Shown in pieces: positions 11,586 through 23,765 of a stretch of DNA of 64,000 nt; the stretch's first letter is position 1, and each line of letters begins with the position of its first letter. The DNA is taken from the NCBI GenBank assembly GCA_004794655.1, contig SMMW01000033.1:2511001-2575000 (forward strand), written 5' to 3'. This stretch comes from Marisa cornuarietis. Taxonomy: Eukaryota; Mollusca; Gastropoda; Architaenioglossa; Ampullariidae. The translations under genes and the position numbers were made by a program. The notes under the pieces are model-generated. The model saw only the letters and a list, made by a program, of their open reading frames with translations, did not search any database and was not told the origin of the DNA.

Positions 11586-12381
11586 GAGAACAGGCAGAAG
11601 AAGAGGTCAAGAGCTTTTTTGCTAGCACCTGGTGGTTTCCTCGTGAGGCAGAACGACAGGCAAAATGACACACTCTCCTGCATGTGGCACTAAGCTATGC
11701 AGCATCTATATCGCAATGATGTACAAGCACTTATAACACCGCTGACACAACATTACAAGTACTTCCGCTTTCTTGACATCTGTGTAGCGATTGTAAGGAA
11801 TGAGACACTCGATCTATGTTACTCTTGCTAATTTCCTGTTAGCATTACAAAGAAAGATATGTGATGAATTTGAGGGATCCACGCCCTTCCCGCCCCCCTT
11901 TCCCCCGCTCGACGATGCAGGCTCCTATCACCCCTTTGAGGCTAACTGGGCAAACATCGCCGCCCTTTACACCAAGTGCGCCTCGGTGACATCACATACA
12001 GTTCGCGTTTGACATTCGTTGTTCTTACCAAAGCTCCTAACATCTTCCCGAATCTTTCCTATCCCAACTGTCTCTCTCTCTCTCTCTATCGTTTTGAGGC
12101 CATGCCAGTCCACGGAGATTGCGGGCAAGTGTCAACACAGCGCCGTCGATATATCGCATACGTCAAACTCTTCTACCACGGCCTGGTCTGACGATCAAAG
12201 GACGCCCGATGGTGGTCGGGGGGGGGGGGACCCGGGAAACTGACAGCTCATATTCTCTCAGCTGATTGCTGCACGTGCAGGAGTGGGGAGGGGGAAACAA
12301 GCCACAGAAAATATAATCAGGATCCAAAAAAACAACCGCGTCAACATCGGCTCAGGGCAGCCTGTCGATCGTCTTGACAGC
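11586..12381. other. Unassigned non-coding stretch
   Basis: No gene or repeat family recognised. It includes a short TC run near 12070-12087 and a G9 run near 12221. Confidence 0.45.
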
Positions 12382-12783
12382 CGGTGTCACGATCTGAACC
12401 TTCGCCAGAGATAGCCATTCGCCCCACATGTCATTCCCGCCACTTCCGTGAAGACACCTTTTCTCCTGGCATATAAGTGAAAAGTCGTCTTAGGGGATTA
12501 CATTTATTGTCCTAGCATATGAGCGAATGGTCGTCTCAGCACATTATAATTATTGTTGTCCTTGCATAAGGGCGAATTCTCGTCTTAAAGCGGACTGCAT
12601 CGCTACATTCTAGATAGATACTACCATATACTAGTATATGAGTGAATCCTCAAGATACTCATCTCGCTGTATATCAAGATAGCAGTTCGACCTTGTCTGT
12701 GGATGCGTATCTTTTACCAGCCGCCGCATGCGCACTGAGTGGGTCAAATGGCTATCTCGGGCAAAGTTTAGATCGTGACACCG
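12382..12783. mobile_element. 402-bp element with ~43-bp terminal inverted repeats
   Basis: The left end reads CGGTGTCACGATCTGAACCT and continues through GAGATAGCCATTCG to about 12426. The right end (about 12739-12783), reverse-complemented, reads CGGTGTCACGATCTAAACTT and continues through GAGATAGCCATTTG. The two agree at most positions over about 43 bp. Between them lies a degenerate tandem array with a 46-49-bp period: units begin near 12465 and 12511 and 12560, with a more diverged one near 12630. Each carries a CCTxGCATAxxxGxGAA core followed by TCGTCT. No coding capacity. This is the architecture of a non-autonomous DNA transposon or foldback element. I see no clear target-site duplication and no second copy here. 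Confidence 0.7.
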
Positions 12784-12923
12784 TCACCTCATTTCCGCCA
12801 AACTTTCGGTGAAGCTGCTCGTGTAAGGGCGAGGCTTTTTTATGTCACCGAACCTCTAATCGCTGCTACCATTAATTTGCTTGTAATAAAGTTTTAAAAA
12901 TCACGTTGACGATGATGGGTCCC

Positions 12924-12966
<43 letters not shown>

Positions 12967-13010
12967 CTCCTCCTCCTCCTCCTCCTCATCATCATCATCA
13001 TCATCATCAT
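12924..13010. repeat. Compound microsatellite (AT)(AC)(TCC)(ATC)
   Basis: Four simple repeats follow one another without interruption: about 6 AT, about 12 AC, 8 TCC-type and 8 ATC-type units. Likely highly variable in length. Confidence 0.95.
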
Positions 13011-13076
13011 TTGAGGTATCGCGTGTTCACAGTGTCTGGCTATGAACAGGGTAAGTAATGTGTGATTGGTTGATTG

Positions 13077-13250
13077 GTAGGTTTGGCAGGAAAGTGCTTC
13101 CACCCACAGGTGATTCCAGGAGACAGGAGGAAACGGGCAACCCTAAGAAGAGGTGTCCCATACAGTTTCCCAGGACGAGATCTGAACCCAGAGCCTCTGA
13201 CTGCAGTGGTGACAAGCGAGTGATTTAACCACTGCACTACCGGGTGCCCC
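13077..13250 (-). mobile_element. tRNA-derived SINE (type 2)
   Basis: On the minus strand it begins GGGGCACCCGGTAGTGCAGT (box-A-like TAGTGCAGTGGTTAA) and has a box-B-like GGGTTCAGATCTCG about 60 bp on, the spacing of a tRNA-type pol III promoter. The same head and box B occur at 17480-17616. The 3' boundary is uncertain. A TGATTGG motif occurs at both ends (13257-13263 and near 13070) and could be a short target duplication. Confidence 0.65.
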
Positions 13251-13259
13251 GTGCTCTGA

Positions 13260-13559
13260 TTGGCTGCTATTTATATACAGTCCGATTGCCTGGGTAAATT
13301 GGTTACCCGTAGGCAGCAAATAAAAATCCCGAATTCACGGTCTGTAGTCCTACCCAAACGGTTTTTGAAGCCGATAATTTTATCAAGAGGGACTCTTTCC
13401 GAAAATCTTTTCCTATATAAGGACAATGTAACGGAAAATCTGTTTGACCTAATTAACACAAGCGAACACAGGAATTTTCTAGTACATAAACTGTATAAAT
13501 ACAACGGGATTAAATTATTGGTTACACAACATTTTATTGAATTTATAATTGGAGACTAG
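13260..13559 (+). other. AT-rich open frame, 99 codons, unrecognised
   Basis: An uninterrupted AT-rich frame begins with ATG-less GTG/TTG-type or nearby start options immediately outside the SINE at 13077-13250. Its translation includes KLYKYNGIKLLVTQHFIEFI and is not low-complexity. I recognise no family. At this length an open frame can occur by chance, and no promoter, splice signal or poly(A) signal supports it. Confidence 0.15.
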
Positions 13560-13564
13560 AAGAC

Positions 13565-16274
13565 ACCATATATAACAAAGTTGAATATCGAAGTTGGCAT
13601 GGCGTCCATCGCTTTTTGTTTTAATTTTCCATTTTTCCCCATTTCCACATTCCCCATATCCGAATAAAAGTAAAAATAATACTTCTGCTGTTCATCTTAG
13701 AGCGAATAACAAATGAGAAATCTCACTTTTTTCGGAAATCCCTGCTGTGCCAACTGGTTACTCACTGGCTCAAGACTCAGGAATTTGTCTACTAGTTGCC
13801 ATCCCAAGACGAGTAAGTTCCCCACCCACCCCACACGGGTAAATTGCTGAGGGCCATGAAGACAAGCCGTGCTCATAAAAAAGCCCATTCTAGCTTTCTT
13901 CTTCGCGTTAGCCATCCGACTAGCCTCTTAGTCCCGTGCCAAGCACCTGGCCCCAGGCCTACAATCAACGCGCGATCAGCGAGCGCTTGCAATCGCCACG
14001 TGCAACCCTGTGCACACGCTCCGAGTTCGCGTGCACCAGCCCTCACCTCCCATGACTGCAAGCAGCACCCGCCCCAAACCACCGACAGCCGATGCACGCA
14101 GTTATAGCCCGCGCTTTCGTCAAGTGATCAATGGCGTGCGCACATTGCCTGATGAAGAACCCCTGCTGCCATCTATTACCTCCTTTGCCCTCTGCGGGCT
14201 TTGAATTATCCTTTTTTTTAATCTGTGTATGCAAATTTTGTGCATTATGTTCGGCTTCAAAAAACACAAGTGTTCTGGGTGGTAGCGGATTTATCATCCA
14301 CGCTCTTTCCTCCATACCATACCTAAGGTTTACTTTTTCTTCACGAGAGCTCTTCTCACGGGTGGGTAGGGGGAGTAGAAAATGCTATCAGAAATGGCTG
14401 GGGCCTTTTTTCACGTGGCTTTTACAGGCGTCACTTGATAGGAAACCGACGTTAAATGAAGTACTTCCTGTGCGGTAATGATTCGAAAGGGAGTTAACTC
14501 CTAACCGAACTCCCTCATGGGGGTTATACCCTGAACTGAACGATAAGCAGCAGCGTGAAAGACTGCAGTGCCGTGGGACTAAGACTGCAACCGGTGCAGA
14601 AAGTGCTAACCGCCTCTTATACTTGTAGACCTGAATGTAAACTTTTGGTCACGTGTAGAGGTCGAGTTGGCGCTCGGTAAGGTCAGGCCACTTCTCATGA
14701 CTAGCGACCCTCCTCTCTCCACAGATCACTGTTTATGACGCATTGCCAACATCCAACAGCTGCAGATGGGTTAGAAACGAGGGACAAGACCTTATAACTA
14801 ATCATGCACTGGACGAGCCTATCAGACACCAATTCTGCGGGCGGTACTGCTGCCATTACCAGTGATAGCAGCCTGGCTAAGGATCCGGCCAAATTTGCCA
14901 CCACACCCCTCCCAGATGATTGCTGCAGACTATTTTGTGCCAGTTTTATGCTGAAAACTTATACTGTATCATTTCTCTTGCCCGGGCTATGAACCATCAA
15001 TTTTCTACTTCTGAGGAAATTCGAGTAGATAGATAGCCAGTAATTGAGAGAGTGAGAGACAGAGAGAATGAGAGGACATTAGTGATTCGCGATTCTGATT
15101 CTGCTTTTCCACCTAATGACCTCTCCCTCTTTCTCTTGACCTCTCTAATCTAATTCTGGACCCTACTTCCCCCCCCTCCAACGGGACCAATTACTATTAA
15201 TGTTTCTTTCCATTGCTTTAGCAGCAAACAGCGACTATTTGCTAACATTTGGGGATGATGTTTTGTTGTATATATTTTTGGGGGAAGGCATCTAAACTAT
15301 TTTTTGTCGAATTGTTGATCGTCTGCTACTTAGTACCATTAATAAAGAAAATTGTAATCAGGAAACCCCTATCTTGTTTAATAGATTACGGACGTGGAAT
15401 TTTAAAAGAACTCATTAGTGGGAGTAAGGTAAGAAGCGTGTGCTGCCGGTCAAATTCACAACCCTGGGGACAGCTCCTGTCGGCTGTTAAATGACGTCAT
15501 GTACTGGGCGCCCTCGAGGTGAAACCAGTGCTCGACATTAGATGGGACAGGAGCCAGCAACTCTCTGGATGCAACGAGCCGTCTCCTTCACGCTCTCCCA
15601 TAATGTTATTTCTGGCGAACGTCTAACACGACCTAATCAGGTTTCCAAAGTAGCGCGGCGCTGCGCTCCCTGCTGCTGGCTGGTCGGCCTCCAGAAGACT
15701 CCAGCCCCGTGGGAAGGCTGACCAGAAACGCTGCTGTTCTTGCGGAAGGAAATAAGCAGAGCATGCTGGAAATACATGAGGCAGTTCTCTGGAAATAAGT
15801 TGGATACAGTGCACACGATCAGCTGGGCTTTGCATGATAAATAGTATTTTCTATCCGTAAACGGACTTAAATTTCATTACACGCCTTGTAAGCATGTTTG
15901 TGTATGAGCAAAGACGCACAATCACTCAAGCATTCAGACCTTGTCTCCTTAATTAACTCCAACATAAGGTCTACAGCCCGTACTGTGTATAACTGCAAGA
16001 CCCAGTCTCTTCAAAGAGATGTAGTCACGGAATTCAGCAGACAACTGTATAGCCAGAACAGCCATATCATGTGGGTTTGCAAAAGCAATAGCTATTCTGA
16101 GCCTACAGTTTAACAGAGGATGCGGACATCCGAGGCTGAAGGTTTACTCCACAGCATTCACAAAGTCACAGTATGACAGGTACGATTTGGGAGTCCAGAT
16201 TCCAGGAGCTACGATTTTGACCTTTGGGGGCCAAGTCAGGAAACGTGTCGCTGGAAGTTAACGGGATAACTGAT
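13565..16274. other. Unassigned non-coding stretch
   Basis: No gene recognised. A TGACGTCA octamer lies at 15492-15499. Frames at 13844-14478 and 15623-15835 overlap on both strands, are GC-richer than the surroundings, and have no motifs or splice sites I could defend. Confidence 0.5.
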
Positions 16275-16435
16275 GTTCCGCTCGCTCCTCAATTCTTCAT
16301 CCATGCACCTAGCTCACCTCTTGTGTCATGCTGTCATCTGCTTGCTGATGCTTAGTTGTCTTGTGCGGACTGTCGGTTCGTTTGTACTCTTTAGTGCACA
16401 GTGCACTGAGCTCACAACCCCACTGTAGTTTGTGC
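16275..16435 (+). mobile_element. 3' UTR fragment of the CR1/L2-like LINE
   Basis: The order of short blocks matches the copies at 10320-10680, 40845-40995 and 61493-61745: CATCCATGCAC, then CATCTGCTTGCTGATGCTTA, then GGACTGTCGGTTCGTTTGTA, then a GCGCT/GTGCACTGAGCTCAC-type block. No coding part of the LINE is attached. Confidence 0.6.
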
Positions 16436-17225
16436 TTCAATATAGCTTGCTGTACCGTCCCGTAAGCGCCTCACGACGTCTCCAGAATCAGCGGCCCCTG
16501 TCCATCACTTTCAGCGCCCCTACTACTGCATTCAAACATGGAGAAAGAGACCATTCACGAAACTTAATACGCTCTCTGGTTCGGAAAACTCACCGGATAT
16601 ATATATAAAGATCTTAATCAGTTCCGGGATCGTGAGGTGTATTCAATTGGTTAATTTGGATTCCTGGATAATGACATTTCACTACTATTTATTTTTCGAG
16701 TCGCCGGGAGGATGAGTGTGCAGAGGTATGCAAAAAACCCTGTGTTAAATTACTGTAAACTGTATCAGAATATACCTCTAATATACATGTATTTATTCTT
16801 CAATCTGAGCACGCCTCTGATATCTGACTTACCGATATTTTATAGCAAGCCTGACCAGTTATTTTTAGGAGCGGTGAAAATGAATGACCTTACACACAAA
16901 ATGTAGCACACAACAAGTACTAAACTGCGTTACAGTATTACCAGTATGACGCACCGCACAGCAGGTGTTCGAGTCAGTCTAATTGTTAGTCTCTACACCA
17001 AACACTGAAAATTGCAGTTGATGAACAGAGATTCTGGTCTAGGTGCTACGTCTGGGTGTTCAGAACTACTCCACGAGCGTTTCTATACTTCCTTTCAGTG
17101 CATAAACACGTCCCGTGACAGAGTGAATATGCAGGTACTTTTATATACAGTTGTTTGGTGACTGTTAATTTGATTTCAGACTGGTTCCTGAGGGAGTAGA
17201 AGGATGAAGGTACGTAGAACCACAG
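16436..17225. other. Unassigned AT-rich stretch
   Basis: Nothing recognised apart from a short (TA)n run near 16599-16606. No coding signal. Confidence 0.5.
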
Positions 17226-17479
17226 TTAAAAAAATGGTCGGGGTAAAGGTAAAGGTCGTCTACTAACCTTTTCAGGTCGTTGGGGAGTGAGGTGTTAGAG
17301 ACCTCACTTTTCTCGAGGCGAGCTTTATGTGAGGGACGTTCCCCCACTATAGAGTCAGTGTACCTATTACAGATAGCTGGGTGGACTAGGGGAAGTGTGC
17401 TGCGCTACACGGGTATCGAACTCACGCGACTCTCACTTCAGACGCCAGTGTTCTAACCACTTTGCTATCCGTTTGTCCG
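17226..17479 (-). mobile_element. tRNA-derived SINE (type 3)
   Basis: On the minus strand the head reads GGATAGCAAAGTGGTTAGAA (box A) with a canonical box B, GAGTTCGATACCCG, about 40 bp later. A body of about 190 bp follows, including CCCCTAGTCCACCCAGCTAT and AGGTTAGTAGACGACCTTTA, and it ends near a homopolymer run at about 17229-17235. The tail contains tandem GGTAAAG. A decayed relative may sit at 25480-25600. Confidence 0.75.
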
Positions 17480-17616
17480 AAACCGTTCTACTCAACGGAA
17501 AACTCCAGCGACCAACCTTTGACATAGAACGTGTTCAGAGATCTGAACTCAGGACCTTTGGGATCTCACGGCAGGGATGACAAAAAGCGCTTTATCTCTG
17601 TGCTTACGGGTGCCCC
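17480..17616 (-). mobile_element. 3'-truncated type-2 SINE abutting a type-3 SINE
   Basis: The minus strand begins GGGGCACCCGTAAGCACAGA and has GAGTTCAGATCTCTG at box B, matching the SINE at 13077-13250 in order and spacing. Its 3' part stops where the type-3 SINE begins, in the same orientation. The type-3 SINE probably inserted into it or next to it. Confidence 0.55.
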
Positions 17617-17619
17617 ACC

Positions 17620-20416
17620 GCACCCCTATACCCGCCACTTACCTGTCTAATCGCGCAACAAAGAAGCCCTAGTCTATAAATCCATCTCTTCTTTTACAAA
17701 TCGTGTGTTGTAGCTGACTAGGTCTAATGACCATATTTTATTAAATTATTGTTAAAATTTTACTCTTAGATGACCAGATTATAACAATTTCCCCCACAAA
17801 TAGCGCTGTCATCATGATTCAATGTGTAATCAGCCTTAAATTGAACAAACACAATGTTTTGACCTAGATCGTACTTCCTGTACTTCTGATAATTCTTTGT
17901 AATGATTATGGGAAACCCGTAAAGTTGAACACATTCTTCTGTCTGATTGTGCTTCAAGACAGAATAAAGACTAACGGCAGCGGAGAAGAAAAGTCAAAGT
18001 GACAGATTGTTCTGACAAAGCTGTGTCTGTTAAAGCCAGAGTTGTTTGTCGTCACCCTATCCTTTCGTGAAGTGCCGTAATCATGTGTTTCATGCTCTAG
18101 TTTTTTCCTGCTGAAGGCGTGTGTGACTTTTTTTTTTTAAGGTCTAGCGAGCTCCAAGCCACACCGTTATTACGTCGCCGAAGGCTGTAGCCCGGATCAG
18201 AAAGGATGTCAAAACACAGGGCCAAGCTCCGGCTGTGACATGACTGTGATCAATCATCCAGGACAGCAAAGGTGGGGTGCGTCGTAAGCCGCGGAGTAAA
18301 CACCTACATGAGAAGGTCAGGCTTCTCAAACACCAAAACATACACATGCGCGCGCGCAAGGAGAGAGAGAGAGACACGCACAAACCCATGCACGCTTAGA
18401 GAAAGCACAAGCATACAAACTACATTTGATAGATGTTCTTTAAGCACCTCGTCACACCCTAAAGAATAACCCTTTGACAATAAGATTAATTATATAACGG
18501 CAACACGGAAAATGTGGAGACGGATGATTCGATTTGTAAATGTGTGCAATCGATTTTTCTTGTCTTCTGCTTCAAAATCCATGAGATTTTTAAAGGACAG
18601 CACGACTGCAACATTTTTTCTATATGATCGGGTTAAGGTCATTTAAAAATAATTATTCCTAAAAAAAAAGAGTACATAATAATGCTTAATTTTCTAAATA
18701 TAAGCCTTCAAACATGGACATTCTCACCCGCCACGAGAAACGCAGAAGAAAATTACTCTCCTACACTGAAGAGTTCCGTTGTGTCTAAGTAGTATTTATA
18801 AACCTCAGTGTGGCTCAGTTCAGCAAATCTATGCATGTCTTCGAGTCAGATGAAAAAAAACTAGCTTAGGTTGTCGTGTTCAAGAAGCGGTTTTTGCCCT
18901 AAAAATTAAACGGCTGATTTTGGAATACAGCTCTACAAATTTGAACTTTATTTAGAAGCTTCGACTGAAGTTTAAAAAAATTAAAAGGTCCAACCCGAAT
19001 TCGCTTGACAGACTGGTAAGTAAATTGTCTCCAGATTAAAATTTAATGGACAACAATCACGGTCATTGCATTCTACGTTGTGTAATTATTGATTCTCTGT
19101 TACTAAGTGTGACCATTTGAGTTAATTTTCTATGTGTATTATTGTTAATAAAATAGAAACACATTTGAAATGTGCCTTCAAGATAAATCCTGGAATATTT
19201 GATAGATAATTAATTTCCAGCATTGCATTTTTATTTTATAATTACAACTGGCTGCTGATAATGACTTTTTACCATTAAAAATATAATATTATAAAAATCT
19301 GATACATATTTATCGATGCAAACATTTATTTCTTCCTCATTCAGCTGCATGCAAAATTTGCTATTTACTTACTTGCATGTGTTTCCGTTTAAGCTACTCA
19401 TACGTTAGTCACCCTCAATTCTTTTTTAACTGTGTTGAGCACGCGCAATAGTGTCCTCACACTGTCAGTTGTTTTTAGCATTGTACTGGATAAGGATACG
19501 ACTGATGTTGTGTTTGTGAATGTGTCATGATGTTACTTGTAGACCAGACGGTGTAGAAAGCATCAATGTTGCACACCTGGTGCTTGATCTTTGTTTGAGG
19601 TGTTATCAGGAATCGAATTTGGTTTTAACACCTCGTGCTTCTGTATAGTAAGCACTGCTGTATAAAGATCTCTTGGTCTTACAGAAAGTCCAAGACTTGG
19701 TTTACTGTATAAGTGACTGGAAAACAATTGATTTTGAAATTTTTTTGAGTAAACTCTTGAGTACAGTATGAGGCAAACAAAGCAGAGATCTGTATATACA
19801 CATCAGTGAACAAAGTTAATCCTAACTCCTGAATGAGTTTAAACTCCATCTGAGTGTCGAAATGAACATTCAGCAACAGCACATTGTGTTCTGGTCTGTT
19901 TTCTTTTACCGAGGATTGAACCTTTTCTCTTCAAATTCAGCTTATGCAGACTACTCTATTTTTAGAAATGCTACGCATTCGTCACTTCCTGTTTTCTCGA
20001 CAAATCCAGGTGTGCGTAAGAGAAAAACATTAATATATTTCTCGTGCCTCTTCGTCACAAAATACCACCGGGTTATATTTTTATGATATTTTATGTTCTA
20101 TTTCCAGCGATTTTCGCTGAGCGCTCGTGTTGTCCTGTAAAGGGCTGCCTTCCAGGTACAAAAAAATCTCTCGCGCTCTACAGCCCATTAAGTATAAACA
20201 TGAAAGACATTGTCACTTTCCTCCTTCAATATATTAAGGTGAAAGGACAATAAAGAAGACAGATTGACACAACGGCAGACGGAATATGTCAAAAACACAC
20301 CTTTTAAACCCCATCCTTCAAGATAGTCGTCTTGAACAACTGTACACTCATAACGTAACATGGCAGAGGATCCTAAAGCGATGTGACAGTGAGACCTGAA
20401 TGCATCATGGCAGAAG
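17620..20416. other. Unassigned AT-rich stretch
   Basis: No gene recognised. Strongly AT-rich between about 18480 and 19900 with many short A and T runs and no long open frames. A purine-pyrimidine run of CG and GA repeats lies at about 18349-18374. Confidence 0.5.
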
Positions 20417-20585
20417 GGGGAAAAGAATAAGTGTTTTACGCCGAGCCAGCAACTAAGGCTCTTTCAAAGCAAAGTAGTCGGCCATGTAAACAGATGCCCC
20501 ACGCAGAAAAAGAAATGTGCCCGAGACGAGATCTGAACCTTTTACAGCCAATCTTCACTGCAACGGTGACCACTATACCAGTAAA
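20417..20585 (-). mobile_element. tRNA-derived SINE (type 1), diverged head
   Basis: The plus-strand text GTGTTTTACGCCGAGCCAGC, then GTAAACAGATGCC, then GTGCCCGAGACGAGATCTGA reads as the minus-strand SINE tail, body and box B of the type-1 family. An internal segment is rearranged relative to the copy at 42715 and the tRNA head is eroded. GGCAGAAG occurs at 20409-20416 and 20586-20593, a plausible 8-bp target duplication. Confidence 0.75.
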
Positions 20586-20593
20586 GGCAGAAG

Positions 20594-22074
20594 AAGACGG
20601 AAGAGACTGTCTTAAAAACGGTATAAAAAAGTAAATTGCATAAGAATAACAACTTCGTCTCAAGTGTTTAAACTGAGCTACATTAATCTCTTGTCAACCT
20701 CTGTAGACACTGCGACACACATCACTTTTTCTCGCGTGCACAATGTTAGGTAAGAAAAGGACAGCAATCAGAATACTGAGAATATTAAGACAATGAGGAC
20801 GGCACTGCAGCGACAGAGACGTTCAAATGAGAGCGAGATGCGGAAGGGAGGGTGTTATGCATTCTGAAAAAATAACGGGTCAGCAGCAATAGATCGCCGA
20901 CAATATTCATCTTCCCAAACGACTCAGTGGCCTGTAAGGTCAATGACCCACCATCAACGCAGGCAGGAGGGGTGAACAGCTATCTGCTGCCTGACATCTT
21001 CAATTTCGTGCCCCCCCCCCATCCCAACACACACACCACACACTCACTATTCCTTTATTACTACTCTTCTCCAGTTCCCTCCGTCCTTTCCGAGCGACAA
21101 CAGGAACATGGTCGCTAAGCATTACGCATTCGTTTTTCGCCTGGAGTGTTTCTGTCTGACGCATAAATCAGTTTGTTCATAAATAAACTGTGTTTTCCGC
21201 TAATACCATTGTCTACACCCTTGACGGCTTCAGGGTCATCGATAAACTTTCATGGCGTCACGTTTCTCACCCTTTGGGGTTTTGTTTTGTTTTTTGTTTT
21301 TTTGCTCTTTTATCTTCCTTTTTTTTTTGGGGGGGGTATCATAGACTTTGTAAGCTTGTATCTCGAGAAACTAATTCCATCTGCTTTCTGAAGAAATATT
21401 TGAACTGAGCTCAGATTATTTATTTCAAAACACGTTCCCCCTCCTGTAGGTCTCTAAGCTGATGCTGTGGTCATGCGACATGCAGCTTTCTGGATCTGCA
21501 GTATACATAAGTGCACATGCCACGTGAGCTACGCCACAAGCGAGATGCACTACTCAGGAAGAGCTGGAATCATTTTATCACAATTCCTCAATTTATGATA
21601 GACATTGAAGATGCGCGGTATGTAATGAATGGTGTTATAGTGCACACGTGTCCCTAGCTGCCTTCTCAGCTTGTGCGGCCGACTCAACCACTGTTACGTT
21701 ATGTGGTAAAAAATAGACATCAACAATGTACACGCATACTTTATCAATGGTAGAAACCAATGGGAGAGCCGGTTAGGGATCGACATTTTAATTAAAAGTG
21801 TCAGTGATTTTTTGTGATGTCGCAGGTTTGACCTGACTTCTTTATGGGCATGTTGACATATGTAGTCCTGTATCTTGATTGCGGAAGTGTGTTAATCAGA
21901 CTTTGGCAATCGTGCTAAGCCTAGTTATTGCAAACAAAAATTGCATTCATATAGACCTTCTGAATATTCTGGGACAGACGTACACGCATATCCGCTGACT
22001 GTCTACAAACTTCATGTGCGTGACCAGAGGGATCTTGTTGGGAGTGCTTCTCTACAAAGACCTGCCCTCTTCAG
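20594..22074. other. Unassigned non-coding stretch
   Basis: No gene recognised. Homopolymer runs of C (about 21010-21018), T (about 21320-21328) and G (about 21329-21336) occur. The frames at 21173-21408 are T-rich by-products of these runs. Confidence 0.5.
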
Positions 22075-22152
22075 TGCCTGTTTATAGGGCTGACTGTTTT
22101 GCCGTGATATAGCCTAAGTTACTGGCTCAGCGTAAAACACCAATTCCCACCC
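22075..22152 (+). mobile_element. 3' fragment of type-1 tRNA-SINE
   Basis: About 78 bp closely match the last 80 bp of the SINE at 42715: CTGTTTATAGGGCTG, then GCCGTGATATAGCCT, then GGCTCAGCGTAAAACACCAA. No tRNA head is present, so it is 5'-truncated. Confidence 0.75.
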
Positions 22153-23619
22153 GGCACCTCTCCATTCTATGAAGATATGTAGATTAGACATAATAAGAGT
22201 TTTGTATGCGAGATTAATATTAACATATGAACTTAGAAAGGAGTATGATTTGTTCGCAACCGACATGTTTCCTACGAAACAGAAATGACTATCAGCCGCT
22301 GAGGTCGTCCTATCACTAATGTCTTGCACCATTAAGAGCCACAAGATACGTGTCTGCGTACACGCTTAGCCCACTAGCACAATCACAGGACGCGCGCATT
22401 TCGGTTTATCCACACGCACGCACGCACGCACGCACCCACCCACACACGCATGCGCTTACAGACACACAAATAAAATATGCACGAACGCACAATCGTCAAA
22501 GTGTTTACACATGGACGTACACACACGCACATGAGCACACGGTTGCACTTTACAGCCGTGTCCTTCAAATGAGATTTCTTTGACTAATAATAATAATATC
22601 AACTTATTTGCTAAGTACAAGCTGTTCTTCTATCTAGACAAAAAATATTTAAACAAATACATCGAACTGAGTCTCGTGCAGCCTCCAACAGAGTCATCAT
22701 AAATTCGCAAACCTGTGACAACAGGTGTGCAAAAAGCTTGAGGGTCAGTCACCTCGCATTAATTAGCAGTATGTTGGTGATGGGGCTGTCGTTGTTTGTC
22801 TGTAAGTGCAGCAGGTAATAACGTGGTTGTGTACCTTGGATCTTATGATTTACAACCAGGCGCCAAGAAATCCAGCACTGAAATCCGGTTTCAGTCACAA
22901 GTGTGGTGTAATTTCGTTGTCAGGAACATGAACATTTTAAGACCACTCCCATTCTGTCCTTACGTGGAACAGTACATCCCGTCGCAATTTACAAAGATAA
23001 CAAATAAGTTATCTGTTGAGAGAGATATGACTCTTGTGGCCTGAATCAATTCTGTCCTGTATACCCTATCCTTTTCATTTGTAGTATCCTGTAACGTTTT
23101 TTCTGGATTTTTAAAACATCCAGCGTGGTTTCTTGAAGGATGCGTATCACATAGTATTAAAGTGTAAACACAAGCTTCTCGCTGCAAAGCTAGGGAAGTG
23201 CATACAATTTGATTATGTCTGCAAATACTAAGAGAAGCCATAAAAAAAATTTGTTCGAAAGATCAAAGAAATCTGGGTCTGCATACAGGGTGAGCCGTGA
23301 ACACGTAACAAGAATGCCAATTCTGTGCGCATTGACCACAGATTTCGACATCGTCAGAAAAGATCGTGCAAGTTTAGAAAAAAAAAAGTTGTTCTCGGGG
23401 CAAAGTTTCTTCTAGACAAAAAGATGTAAGCGATTGATCAGGACATGTTATCAAGGTTGATGACAACATTGATGATCACATCAGAGAAGTCTAGCAATAA
23501 GTCAATATATTATCCACAGATATCAACAAAAAATCCATTAGTCGTGCTGTTATGTAGATGTACACTGCCAAATAAGTAAACATAAACGTTCACGGGGACC
23601 TTGTTCTTTTTATTAATAG
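22153..23619. other. Unassigned stretch with CA/CGCA repeats
   Basis: Contains a (GCAC)n/(CA)n low-complexity patch at about 22411-22450 and scattered CA-rich sequence to 22545. No gene recognised. Confidence 0.5.
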
Positions 23620-23765
23620 TACAATAATAATATAGCACATTTATATAGTGCCTTTCCTAACACCAGCCGGGTTCAAAGCGCTTTACATACACACCCGCAC
23701 GAACATATACACACCTTTTTTGGGTAGACATTAAATATACCTTCACACACACAAAACAAACATGC
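23620..23765 (+). repeat. Interspersed repeat fragment with AAAGCGCTTTACA core
   Basis: The block GCACATTTATATAGTGCCTT, then TTCAAAGCGCTTTACATACA, followed by a CA-rich tail resembles a repeat motif I recall from many marine animal genomes. A second fragment with GTTCAAGGCGCTG lies at 37900-38080. The element class is not determinable here. Confidence 0.4.
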
